A stretch of 39,290 bases of DNA from an uncultured Bacteroidales bacterium (GTDB lineage Bacteria; Bacteroidota; Bacteroidia; Bacteroidales; Bacteroidaceae), in contig CADCGD010000014.1 of NCBI GenBank assembly GCA_902800925.1, positions 1 to 39,290 on the forward strand, given 5' to 3'. Under the pieces are notes generated by a model, which was not told the origin of the DNA, made no database searches, and worked only from the letters and a program-made list of their open reading frames with translations. This document shows, piece after piece, positions 32,918-39,290 of the stretch. The position numbers and the translations under genes were made by a program. The first letter of the stretch is position 1; each line of letters begins with the position of its first letter.

Positions 32918-34195
32918 ATGTCTGAAAGAAAACGTATTTATTTGTGCCTGGCTCACATGAGTGAGGACGGTATTGAACAGAAATATATCAAAGAGGCATT
33001 TGATACCAATTGGGTGGTACCCCTTGGTCCCAATGTGAATGGTTTCGAGAAAGATCTCGAAGCGTTTGTTGGACAGAACAAACGCGTGGTAGCGCTGAGT
33101 GCTGGTACGGCAGCGGTGCATCTTGCATTGCTCGCCTGTGGTGTAGGCCCTGGCGATGAGGTGTGTGTACAGTCGTTTACGTTCTGTGCCTCCAGCCACC
33201 CAATTACCTATCTGGGTGCTACCCCTGTGTTCATTGACTCGGAGCGTGAGACATGGAACATGGATCCGGAACTGCTGGAGAAGGCTATTATCGACCGCAA
33301 GGAGAAAACAGGTAAGTACCCCAAGGCCATCGTGCCTGTGGCTCTCTACGGTATGCCCTACAAGATTGACCGCATCATGGAGATTGCCAACAAGTATGGC
33401 ATTCCTGTAGTGGAGGATGCTGCCGAGGGCTTTGGCTCTAAGTTCAATGGTCAGGTGCTGGGCACTTTCGGTAAGTATGGCGTGCTGAGCTTTAACGGTA
33501 ACAAGATGATTACCACCTCTGGTGGTGGCGCTCTGATTACCGAGAACGAGGATGAGTGGCGCGAGATTATGATGTACGCCACACAGTATCGTGAGAGCTA
33601 TCCTTACTACCAGCACGAGAAGATAGGTTATAACTACCGCATGAGTAACATTTGTGCAGGTATTGGCCGTGGTCAAATGACCGTGGTGAACGACCACATT
33701 GCTCATCACAAGCACGTGCAAAAACTCTATGAAGAGCTCCTTGCTGATGTACCCGGTATCACTGTGCACTCGCAGCCCACTGAACCATGCACCATGAACC
33801 ATGAACCAGTCTACGACTCTAACTACTGGCTTTGCACCATCACTCTTGATCCATCACTGAAAATTAAGGGTCAGGAGAATGCGTATAAGACCATCGTGAC
33901 AGGTGCCGTTGGTGGTGCTGCAGGCGTGATTCATGCTGCTTCGTCGGCAACAACGGATTGCCAGCCCAACGAGAATGTGGAGGCACTTCGCGTATTCATG
34001 GATCAGGCTCAGATTGAGGCCCGTCCCGTTTGGAAGCCGATGCACAAGCAGCCGGTTTATAAGAATGCTCCTGCATACGTGAATGGTGTCAGTGAAGACA
34101 TCTTCAAGATTGGCATGTGCCTGCCTGCTGGACCATACGTGAGTGATGAAGATGTGAAGTACATAGTTGGTTGCATCAAAGATGCGATTGAATAA
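32918..34195 (+). CDS. DegT/DnrJ/EryC1/StrS-family sugar aminotransferase
   Basis: 425 residues. These PLP enzymes aminate a nucleotide-keto-sugar. Motifs: VALSAGTAAVHLALL, QSFTFCASSHPI, PVVEDAAEGFGSKFNG, and the Schiff-base Lys196 in SFNGNKMITTSGGGAL, then YNYRMSNICAGIGRGQM. Two stretches look extra: CTMNHEPV (291-298, from a CCATGAA repeat) and about 318-350 (KTIVTGAVGGAAGVIHAASS). It precedes gmd by 57 bases. The adjacency could mean GDP-4-keto-6-deoxymannose is a substrate (perosamine type), but the sequence does not prove it. Confidence 0.85.
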   Translation: MSERKRIYLCLAHMSEDGIEQKYIKEAFDTNWVVPLGPNVNGFEKDLEAFVGQNKRVVALSAGTAAVHLALLACGVGPGDEVCVQSFTFCASSHPITYLGATPVFIDSERETWNMDPELLEKAIIDRKEKTGKYPKAIVPVALYGMPYKIDRIMEIANKYGIPVVEDAAEGFGSKFNGQVLGTFGKYGVLSFNGNKMITTSGGGALITENEDEWREIMMYATQYRESYPYYQHEKIGYNYRMSNICAGIGRGQMTVVNDHIAHHKHVQKLYEELLADVPGITVHSQPTEPCTMNHEPVYDSNYWLCTITLDPSLKIKGQENAYKTIVTGAVGGAAGVIHAASSATTDCQPNENVEALRVFMDQAQIEARPVWKPMHKQPVYKNAPAYVNGVSEDIFKIGMCLPAGPYVSDEDVKYIVGCIKDAIE

Positions 34196-34252
34196 TAACA
34201 GTAGCACGACCTCTGTAATATAAGAGAGATTTAACGTAATAAACAAAAATAT

Positions 34253-35356
34253 ATGAAGACTGCTTTAATAACAGGTATTACAGGTCAAGATGGTTCTTAT
34301 CTTGCCGAGTTTTTGTTGGAAAAAGGTTATGATGTACATGGAACTATCAGACGTAGCTCCGTGGACTTCCGTGAGCGTATAGCCCACTTGGAGGGCACCC
34401 CCCATTTCCACCTGCACTATGCAGATCTTGGCGACTCAATGAGTGTGTTGGGTGTCATTGGTAAGGTACGCCCTGATGAGATATATAATCTGGCAGCTCA
34501 GAGCCACGTTCAGGTGAGCTTTGACTCACCGGAGTTTACGGCTGACGTGGACGCCGTAGGCGTGCTGAGAATACTGGAAGCTGTAAGGCAACTGGGCATG
34601 ACGGATACATGCCGTATTTACCAAGCGAGCACGAGCGAGCTCTATGGCAAGGTAGAGGAGGTTCCTCAAAATGAGAATACACCGTTCCATCCTTATAGCC
34701 CTTATGCTGTTGCTAAGCAGTATGGCTTCTGGATTGTGAAGGAATACAGGGAGGCTTACAATATGTATTGCTGTTCAGGTATCCTGTTTAACCACGAGTC
34801 AGAACGTCGCGGTGAGACGTTCGTGACGAGAAAGATTACGCTGGCTGCAGCTCGCATTAGTCAGGGATTGCAGGATTGCTTATATCTCGGCAATATGGAT
34901 AGTCTTCGCGACTGGGGTTATGCTAAGGATTACGTAGAGTGCATGTGGCTCATCCTGCAGCAGGATAAACCTGAGGACTTCGTGATTGCTACTGGTGTAC
35001 AGCACTCTGTCCGCGAGTTCACCGAACTGGCTTTCAAACACGCTGGTATCGAGCTGAAGTTCGAAGGTGAAGGTATCAATGAGAAGGGTATCTGCGTAGC
35101 AGGACCTGAGAACCTGATTGGTAAGACCCTTGTTGCTGTCAGCGAGGACTTCTATCGTCCAACGGATGTAGTAAACCTTTGGGGAGACCCCACAAAGGCA
35201 AAGGCCAAGTTGAAGTGGAATCCGAATAAGACTTCATTTGAAGACCTTGTCCGCATTATGGTAGAAAGCGACATCGCCAAGGTAGCCGCCGAAGGCGCTG
35301 CTGCTAAGGTAAGAACCAACCTTGCTGAGTACTTGGAGAAAGGAATTGTAAAGTAA
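34253..35356 (+). CDS. gmd: GDP-mannose 4,6-dehydratase
   Basis: 367 residues. It converts GDP-D-mannose to GDP-4-keto-6-deoxy-D-mannose. The NAD(P) motif is [19 protein letters not shown]. The catalytic STSELYG triad part and [11 protein letters not shown] (YxxxK) are present, with [16 protein letters not shown], characteristic of GMD, after it. Its stop overlaps the fcl start by one base (TAATG). Together with manA and fcl it provides GDP-L-fucose for surface glycans. Confidence 0.96.
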   Translation: MKTALITGITGQDGSYLAEFLLEKGYDVHGTIRRSSVDFRERIAHLEGTPHFHLHYADLGDSMSVLGVIGKVRPDEIYNLAAQSHVQVSFDSPEFTADVDAVGVLRILEAVRQLGMTDTCRIYQASTSELYGKVEEVPQNENTPFHPYSPYAVAKQYGFWIVKEYREAYNMYCCSGILFNHESERRGETFVTRKITLAAARISQGLQDCLYLGNMDSLRDWGYAKDYVECMWLILQQDKPEDFVIATGVQHSVREFTELAFKHAGIELKFEGEGINEKGICVAGPENLIGKTLVAVSEDFYRPTDVVNLWGDPTKAKAKLKWNPNKTSFEDLVRIMVESDIAKVAAEGAAAKVRTNLAEYLEKGIVK

Positions 35357-36660
35357 TGGCACTCGATAAGAACGCAAAGATCTATGTGGCAGGCCACCAT
35401 GGTTTGGTGGGCTCTGCCATTTGGAATAACCTCTTGCAGAGAGGGTATGCTAACTTGGTTGGTCGTTCTCACAAAGAACTCGACCTCACTGACCAAGTGG
35501 CAGTGAAGAAGTTCTTCGATGAAGAACAGCCGGAGGCGGTGGTGCTCGCTGCTGCCTTTGTCGGCGGCATCATGGCGAATATGCTGTATCGTGCTGACTT
35601 CATCATGATGAACATGAAGATACAGTGTAATGTGATCTCAGAGGCCTACGCCCATGGCGTCAAGAAGCTCCTCTTCCTAGGTAGCACATGTATCTATCCG
35701 AAGAATGCACCTCAGCCCATGAAGGAGGACTGCCTCCTGACTTCACCTCTGGAATACACCAACGAGGAGTATGCCATCGCCAAAATAGCGGGTCTGAAGA
35801 TGTGCGAGAGCTATAACCTGCAGTATGGCACCAACTATATTGCCGTGATGCCCACCAACCTCTATGGTCCGAATGATAACTTCCATCTGGAGAACTCCCA
35901 TGTCATGCCAGCCATGATGCGCAAGGTCTACCTTGCTAAACTCATCCATGATGGTGCCTGGGATAAGATAGCCATCGACCTCAACAAACGCCCCGTCGAG
36001 GGCATCACCGGCGAAGGATTAACGAACACTAATCTCACTAATCTCTCGAATAATTCGTGTAATTCGTGCAATTCGTGTTCAGAAGAAAAGAGCGATTCGT
36101 GTTCGTCTCAAGATAATCCGTGTCATCCGAGCGATCCGTGTTCGTCAAAAAGAGAAGAAGTACTCCGCGTTCTCGCCAAATACGGTATCTACGATAACCG
36201 TGTTGTCCTTTGGGGCACCGGCAAGCCATTGCGTGAGTTTCTCTGGAGTGAGGATATGGCCGATGCCTCTGTGCATGTTCTGCTGAACGTCAACTTCAGC
36301 GACATCATTGGTATTGAGAAGTACAGCTCTGTTCATTTCGGTGCTAGCACCGATGGTGCAGTAGATAGAAACCACAGCGCAGGGCGCGGTGGTTATATCC
36401 CCAGCCTGGGCGAGATTCGCAACTGCCATATTAATGTAGGCACAGGCAAGGAACTTACCATCCGTGAGCTCTCTGAGCTCGTTGTCAAGGCCGTAGGCTT
36501 TGAGGGCACCGTCGAGTTCGATGCCTCCAAGCCCGATGGCACTATGCGCAAACTCATCGATGTCTCTAAGCTCCACAGCCTTGGTTGGACTCATAAGGTG
36601 GAGATAGAACAAGGAGTCCAGAAATTGTTCGAGTGGTATAAGGAATCCCTTGAAGCATAA
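35356..36660 (+). CDS. fcl: GDP-L-fucose synthase with two low-complexity insertions
   Basis: 434 residues. An epimerase/reductase making GDP-L-fucose from the GMD product. NADP motif VAGHHGLVGSAIW, Ser110 (LGSTCIYP), and Tyr139/Lys143 (YAIAK) are intact. Residues about 219-267 (rich in Ser, Asn, Cys, Asp) and about 322-352 (SSVHFGASTDGAVDRNHSAG) interrupt an otherwise normal sequence. The first is encoded by ATTCGTG and GATCCGTG microsatellites; the second includes the ACAGCGCAGGGCGC element seen in upxY. The family is usually about 320-390 residues. The C terminus GVQKLFEWYKESLEA is echoed by two fragments downstream. Confidence 0.93.
   Translation: MALDKNAKIYVAGHHGLVGSAIWNNLLQRGYANLVGRSHKELDLTDQVAVKKFFDEEQPEAVVLAAAFVGGIMANMLYRADFIMMNMKIQCNVISEAYAHGVKKLLFLGSTCIYPKNAPQPMKEDCLLTSPLEYTNEEYAIAKIAGLKMCESYNLQYGTNYIAVMPTNLYGPNDNFHLENSHVMPAMMRKVYLAKLIHDGAWDKIAIDLNKRPVEGITGEGLTNTNLTNLSNNSCNSCNSCSEEKSDSCSSQDNPCHPSDPCSSKREEVLRVLAKYGIYDNRVVLWGTGKPLREFLWSEDMADASVHVLLNVNFSDIIGIEKYSSVHFGASTDGAVDRNHSAGRGGYIPSLGEIRNCHINVGTGKELTIRELSELVVKAVGFEGTVEFDASKPDGTMRKLIDVSKLHSLGWTHKVEIEQGVQKLFEWYKESLEA
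36010..36156. repeat. Microsatellite insertion within fcl
   Basis: In order: CACTAATCTCACTAATCTC, three ATTCGTG(T/C)A units (36050-36083), and GATNNGTG(T) units such as GATTCGTGTTCGTC and GATCCGTGTTCGTC. The frame stays open. The ATTCGTG part matches the porD-recN gap at 20976-21005. Confidence 0.85.
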
Positions 36661-36670
36661 GGTTGAAATC

Positions 36671-36744
36671 AGGCCTGTCTCGAGCAACGTCGAGAGAAAG
36701 GCGTACAACGCCTATTCGATTGGTACAAAAACTCATTATCATGA
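36671..36744 (+). pseudogene. Displaced fcl-like 3' end, copy 1
   Basis: AGGCCTGTCTCGAGCAACGT leads into a frame encoding GVQRLFDWYKNSLS and a stop (36742-36744). This parallels the fcl C terminus GVQKLFEWYKESLEA at the protein level, but codons differ widely, so it is a diverged relative. A hairpin TCTCGA-GCAACG-TCGAGA lies at 36678-36695. The stop overlaps the ATG of the GIY-YIG gene. Confidence 0.6.
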
Positions 36745-37001
36745 GTACTGTTTATATCCTTGAATGCTCCGATGGTAGTTACTACGTAGGTAGTACTACA
36801 AACCTTAAACTAAGGTTGCAAGAGCATTCCGAAGGTAAAAGTTCATATACCAGTGCTCACTTACCGGTGAAGCTGGTTTATACCGAAGAGTACGAGTCAT
36901 TAACAGAAGCGAGACATAGAGAAATGCAACTCCACAAATGGTCTCGTGCCAAAAAGGAGAAGTTAATAAACGGTATTTGGTCAAAACAGAGTTTACCCTG
37001 A
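36741..37001 (+). CDS. GIY-YIG nuclease family protein (small)
   Basis: 86 residues from ATG 36741. The GIY-YIG core is VYILECSDGSYYVGSTTNL, followed by LRLQEHSEG and a REMQLHKWSRAKKEKLI helix, as in single-domain YhbQ/UPF0213-like proteins. Such proteins have the nuclease fold, but their activity is poorly defined. A longer reading from 36663 would include repeat-derived residues and is rejected. It is enclosed by two copies of a 74-base fcl-tail element, which suggests that it travels as a cassette. Confidence 0.85.
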   Translation: MSTVYILECSDGSYYVGSTTNLKLRLQEHSEGKSSYTSAHLPVKLVYTEEYESLTEARHREMQLHKWSRAKKEKLINGIWSKQSLP

Positions 37002-37038
37002 CCGCATGGAAGGGCCAGTCTTGACTTCATGGAAAGAT

Positions 37039-37078
37039 CCTGAGCTCTATTGAGTTTATCGAAATAGCTTGTCGAAGG
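37039..37078. repeat. TGAGC...TCGAAGG REP-like palindrome
   Basis: CCTGAGCTCTATTGAGTTTA then TCGAAATAGCTTGTCGAAGG forms an imperfect hairpin (CCT/AGG, AGCT, CTATT/AATAG). CTTCGACAAGCTCAGG-type palindromes are known as REP sequences in several bacteria. Confidence 0.6.
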
Positions 37079-37098
37079 AGACCCAGAAAGTAGAGATT

Positions 37099-37172
37099 AG
37101 GCCTGTCTCGAGCTACGTCGAGAGAATGGCGTCCAGAAATTGTTCGAGTGGTATAAGCAAAGTTTGTCTTGA
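37099..37172 (+). pseudogene. Displaced fcl-like 3' end, copy 2
   Basis: The same 74-base layout as 36671-36744: AGGCCTGTCTCGAGCTACGT, the hairpin TCTCGA-GCTACG-TCGAGA, then a frame for GVQKLFEWYKQSLS and TGA. From GTCCAGAAATTG to TGGTATAAG it is identical to the end of fcl. It follows copy 1 by exactly 428 bases. No intact gene contains it. Confidence 0.65.
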
Positions 37173-37191
37173 TTAACAGTTAACAAGTTAA

Positions 37192-37353
37192 CATTTTAAC
37201 GTTGTAATCCCCTCACTACAGGCACAGGCTCCCTACGGTCGTCAGAGCCTTCCGCTATTGAATAAGGTGTCAGCCCGTGGCTCCGTAAACTCCGCCGCCG
37301 GCTGGATTATCGAAGCCGCCACAGGCGGCAATCAGATGGTAAAGCCAAACTAG
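37192..37353 (+). pseudogene. Possible remnant reading frame
   Basis: An open frame without a start codon encodes about 53 residues including GRQSLPLLNKVSARGSVNSA and ends in GGNQMVKPN and TAG. The region also has GC-rich inverted repeats (GCCGCC, GGCGGC). It may be the end of a lost gene or simply repeat DNA. The rest of the gap 37002-37378 holds the elements listed separately. Confidence 0.25.
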
Positions 37354-37378
37354 TTTAGAGGTCAAAAAGAAAGTGTAT

Positions 37379-37567
37379 ATGAGTACTAAGGTAATCGAAA
37401 AGACATGCCCAAAGTGTGGCGCTATTGTGAGAATAACCATCACAAATGGGATCTGGCCTCAACGAGATAGAGAAACAGCAGAATGCCCAGTATGTGATAA
37501 TTTGCTCTATAGTGAAAATATCACAGGAGACATAGAAGTGGAGTTGATATCAAAAGGTAATAGCTGA
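37379..37567 (+). CDS. Zinc-ribbon miniprotein
   Basis: 62 residues from ATG 37379. Two CxxC pairs (CPKCG at about residue 9 and CPVCD near 36) suggest a small zinc ribbon, and the rest is short and acidic (GDIEVELISKGNS). It starts ATGAGTACT like the GIY-YIG gene. Function is unknown. It lies in the accessory stretch between the second fcl-tail copy and the toxin-antitoxin cluster. Confidence 0.6.
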   Translation: MSTKVIEKTCPKCGAIVRITITNGIWPQRDRETAECPVCDNLLYSENITGDIEVELISKGNS

Positions 37568-37569
37568 TT

Positions 37570-37700
37570 ATGCCCTACACTGATTTCTCTGAAATAGATA
37601 AACTTCATTCCGAGTGGTCGAGGATGCGGAAGGCTCAAAAGTGATGGACGAGCTTAGAAATGGTGCTTTAAAAGGGATTATCAATGGTTTAATGCGGTGA
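37570..37700 (+). other. Two tiny overlapping frames, possibly a broken gene
   Basis: ATG 37570 gives 24 codons (MPYTDFSEIDKLHSEWSRMR..., TGA 37642-37644). ATG 37644 overlaps that stop and gives 18 codons (MDELRNGALKGIINGLMR). They follow the zinc-ribbon gene with almost no gap. They could be real small genes, or one short gene split by a frameshift. Confidence 0.25.
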
Positions 37701-37718
37701 CACCTGTCCCTTGTCACC
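37696..37718 (+). terminator. GGTGACA hairpin
   Basis: GGTGACA (37696-37702) pairs with TGTCACC (37712-37718) around a 9-nt loop. It separates the small genes from the toxin-antitoxin cluster. There is no T run, so it may be a repeat rather than a terminator. Confidence 0.35.
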
Positions 37719-37775
37719 TTAAACCTCTCTAAATCTTAAATATCCTAAAAAATATAGTTAAAAGCCGGAATTTAG

Positions 37776-37806
37776 TTGTAGCTAAACACGTTTATGCCTA
37801 TATTTG
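37776..37806 (+). promoter_or_regulatory. Promoter-like motif at the toxin gene start
   Basis: TTG at 37776-37778, a 20-base spacer, and TATATTTG at 37799-37806. The -7 box lies inside the first codons of the toxin gene if that starts at 37794, so the start or the promoter call needs revision. Confidence 0.4.
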
Positions 37807-38216
37807 CACTCCGAAAGATAGAAGCCATTAAGGGTAAGCAAGAGTTTGATAAACTCGTTGTTGATGGTAAATGCCCGTTTGATGAGTTCGAGAATAGTCT
37901 TGAAGTTCAATATAAGGCAGAATTGGCAGGTATCTATAATTATATGCAAAATGTGGCCGATTTGAAAGCGGTCCCTGAAGATAAATATCACTTCTACGAC
38001 AAAAATAAGAAGCAAAGAGGCAAGGATGGTGTACGTGAATTCGAGTTCAAAAGCAAGCACCTTAGGGTTTATGGCATTACAAAGCCTAATGGGAAGATTA
38101 TTATAACGGGTGGAACAAAGGCCAAGCAAAAGGTGGATCAGGTAAAATTTCGCAGGCTAAAGAACCTCTATTTGGAATCACTTAAAACTGAAACAACAAA
38201 GATTACGACAAAATGA
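37794..38216 (+). CDS. RelE/HigB-like toxin, probable
   Basis: 140 residues. The C-terminal half (REFEFKSKHLRVYGITKPN, then GKIIITGGTKAKQKVDQVKF) has the beta-sheet layout and basic residues of RelE/HigB mRNA interferases. The overlap of its last four bases with a helix-turn-helix gene gives the toxin-first order of higBA. Such toxins cut mRNA on ribosomes. The call is from pattern and context; catalytic residues were not assigned. The start at ATG 37794 conflicts with a promoter motif at 37799-37806. Confidence 0.6.
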   Translation: MPIFALRKIEAIKGKQEFDKLVVDGKCPFDEFENSLEVQYKAELAGIYNYMQNVADLKAVPEDKYHFYDKNKKQRGKDGVREFEFKSKHLRVYGITKPNGKIIITGGTKAKQKVDQVKFRRLKNLYLESLKTETTKITTK

Positions 38217-38572
38217 CACGAGAAGAACTGTTTAAGAGCCCTTCCTATTGGACTGCAGGGCTCCAAATGGAACTCTATCGCCAAATAACGGCGTTTATGG
38301 AGAGTCGCCATATGAACAAGACCCAACTGGCAGAGTACCTTGGTTGTACCAAAGGTTATGTAACCCAGCTTCTCAATGGCGATTTTGACCACAAACTTAG
38401 CAAGTTTGTGGAACTTTCACTTGCAATCAATAAAATTCCCGAAATCTCATTTTCAGATGTTGATGAGTACATCCATTCAGATGAAAAAGAGTATATCCTT
38501 CAGGCAAATAGCACTGACAAAGCAGATGCAACGTCTGAAATGCCTGATTTATCTTATTTGTTAGCAGCATAA
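38213..38572 (+). CDS. Helix-turn-helix (XRE/HigA-like) antitoxin
   Basis: 119 residues. The HTH is visible at about 34-57 (NKTQLAEYLGCTKGYVTQLL), typical of XRE and HigA antitoxins. A C-terminal extension (about 78-119, ISFSDVDEYIHSDEKEYILQ to SYLLAA) goes beyond the DNA-binding domain. In TAC systems such a tail (chaperone addiction region) makes the antitoxin dependent on a SecB-like chaperone. The next gene, two bases downstream, looks SecB-like. Confidence 0.8.
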   Translation: MTREELFKSPSYWTAGLQMELYRQITAFMESRHMNKTQLAEYLGCTKGYVTQLLNGDFDHKLSKFVELSLAINKIPEISFSDVDEYIHSDEKEYILQANSTDKADATSEMPDLSYLLAA

Positions 38573-38574
38573 TT

Positions 38575-38985
38575 ATGACTATACCATTTCGTATTCGCCA
38601 AATCAAGACACAACAGTTTGCCATGTTTCCAGATCTGTTGGTTAATGGTAATGACGTGAATATTCAGTCGGAGTTCAATTTTGGCGTAAATAAAGAAATC
38701 AATGACATCTTCTGCGTAACGAAGTTATCGTATATTCAGGACGAAAAACTTCTTCTTACTACAGAAGTCATTTGCTTCTTTGGCATTAAGGAAGAGGGCA
38801 GCAGGCAAATTTCCGAACTTGGACGCATAGAAGTAGGCTTCTTGCGCTATCTTGCAACTATTGCTATAGGAACAGTACGTGGTATTATCCATACCAAGAC
38901 TGAGAATACAGTATTAAATCCGATAGTTTTGCCGCCACTCAACCTTGTGGAAGCCATCAAGGACGACTTTGTATTCCGTCAATAA
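38575..38985 (+). CDS. SecB-like chaperone, probable
   Basis: 136 residues, no signal peptide. The beta-rich first part (NDVNIQSEFNFGVNKEINDI, LLLTTEVICFFGI) and the C-terminal helix region LRYLATIAIGTVRGIIHTKT, followed by NPIVLPPLNLVEAIKDDFVF, resemble the SecB fold, where a helix is followed by an LxPxNF-like end. It follows the antitoxin stop by two bases. SecB-like proteins in tripartite toxin-antitoxin systems stabilise the antitoxin. The match is to fold pattern, not a database result; a plain unknown protein is the alternative. Confidence 0.55.
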   Translation: MTIPFRIRQIKTQQFAMFPDLLVNGNDVNIQSEFNFGVNKEINDIFCVTKLSYIQDEKLLLTTEVICFFGIKEEGSRQISELGRIEVGFLRYLATIAIGTVRGIIHTKTENTVLNPIVLPPLNLVEAIKDDFVFRQ

Positions 38986-39000
38986 TGTCATTGTGACATT
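38984..39000 (+). terminator. AATGTCA palindrome between the SecB-like gene and the transposase
   Basis: AATGTCA-TTG-TGACATT is a 7-bp stem overlapping the SecB-like stop, followed by TTTG-like bases. It could be a weak terminator or the left-end hairpin of the transposase gene. Confidence 0.4.
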
Positions 39001-39011
39001 TTGATTTCATA

Positions 39012-39290
39012 ATGCCTCGCCAACCTCGAACATCCTCAGGCACAGGTATCTACCATGTGATGCTTCGTGGCATCAACAGACAAGATATCTTTGAAGAGCA
39101 AGAGGACTACCAACAGTTTCTCATCCGTCTTCAGAACCTAGTAGATCCTATAGATGACAATGGTGAACATATCCCTTCTTACTTCCATGTATATGCCTAC
39201 TGCCTCATGTCAAACCATGTACATCTACTGCTACGTGAACGTACCGAGAGCATTAGCATCAGCCTGAAACGCCTTACCGTTTCCTATGCA
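39012..39290 (+). CDS. REP-associated tyrosine transposase (Y1/IS200-like), 5' part
   Basis: The frame from ATG 39012 is open to the window end (93 residues). The start MPRQPRTSSGTGIYHVMLRG and the HUH motif NHVHLLLRE after YAYCLMS are characteristic of the RAYT branch of Y1 transposases, which cut and join single-stranded DNA at REP palindromes. The catalytic tyrosine would lie in the missing part. It is 26 bases downstream of the SecB-like gene. Confidence 0.85.
   Translation, partial: MPRQPRTSSGTGIYHVMLRGINRQDIFEEQEDYQQFLIRLQNLVDPIDDNGEHIPSYFHVYAYCLMSNHVHLLLRERTESISISLKRLTVSYA

Noticed and set aside
34540-34570. GACGCCGTAGGCGTG in gmd looked like another copy of the upxY element
   Set aside because: It encodes conserved gmd residues ([13 protein letters not shown]) at the normal position, so it is native coding sequence.
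36663-37001. Longer GIY-YIG protein from 36663
   Set aside because: The extra 26 residues come from the fcl-tail repeat; the GIY-YIG domain begins directly after ATG 36741.
1-39290. tRNA, rRNA or riboswitch genes
   Set aside because: No cloverleaf, rRNA stretch or recognisable riboswitch was seen on either strand by reading; a covariance-model scan was not possible.

Overview
The window comes from a member of the Bacteroidota, most probably a Prevotella-like Bacteroidales. The evidence is the repeated use of the Bacteroidetes promoter signature (TTTG about 20 bases before TAnnTTTG), the absence of clear Shine-Dalgarno sites, a short 287-residue primary sigma factor, and lineage-specific families: an UpxY antiterminator, FimB/Mfa2-like lipoproteins, DUF3127, a GldB-like lipoprotein, and the DUF4835 (PorD) protein of type IX secretion. 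No species was identified by a search.

Bases 1-26600 are mostly housekeeping. An rplT end with its terminator leads into an indolepyruvate oxidoreductase/aminotransferase operon (iorA-iorB-aminotransferase). Then, on the minus strand, come a small secreted protein, rpoD, a DegQ/HtrA protease, and a seven-gene operon read phoH-purC-ubiE-aroE-TPM-lemA-purM between a consensus promoter (13622-13653) and a terminator (7024-7057). A sugar isomerase and a DUF4861 protein follow, separated by a microsatellite. A plus-strand pair (gldB-like, dnaB) converges on the minus-strand operon dnaN-exonuclease-coaBC-porD-recN, which has a consensus promoter at 26053-26084.

Bases 26600-36660 are an exopolysaccharide/surface-type locus: an UpxY antiterminator, two paralogous fimbrial-type lipoproteins, manA, a lone DUF262/DUF1524 (GmrSD-like) defence gene, a DegT-family sugar aminotransferase, gmd and fcl. 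manA, gmd and fcl belong to the route from fructose-6-phosphate and mannose-6-phosphate towards GDP-L-fucose. Bases 36660-39290 are accessory: a GIY-YIG gene between two displaced copies of an fcl-like 3' end, a zinc-ribbon miniprotein, a three-gene toxin/antitoxin/SecB-like cluster that resembles a toxin-antitoxin-chaperone (TAC) system, and the start of a REP-associated tyrosine transposase (RAYT).

The most striking global pattern is a set of short imperfect palindromes and microsatellites, often in tandem, scattered between genes and also sitting in frame inside genes: coaBC (three places), fcl (two), manA, upxY, a fimbrial lipoprotein, and probably phoH and the sugar aminotransferase. Several families keep the loop while the stem varies in a pairing-preserving way. 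A RAYT lies in the same window, and RAYTs are known partners of REP palindromes, so a Bacteroidetes REP/RAYT system that colonises coding sequence is an attractive but unproven explanation.
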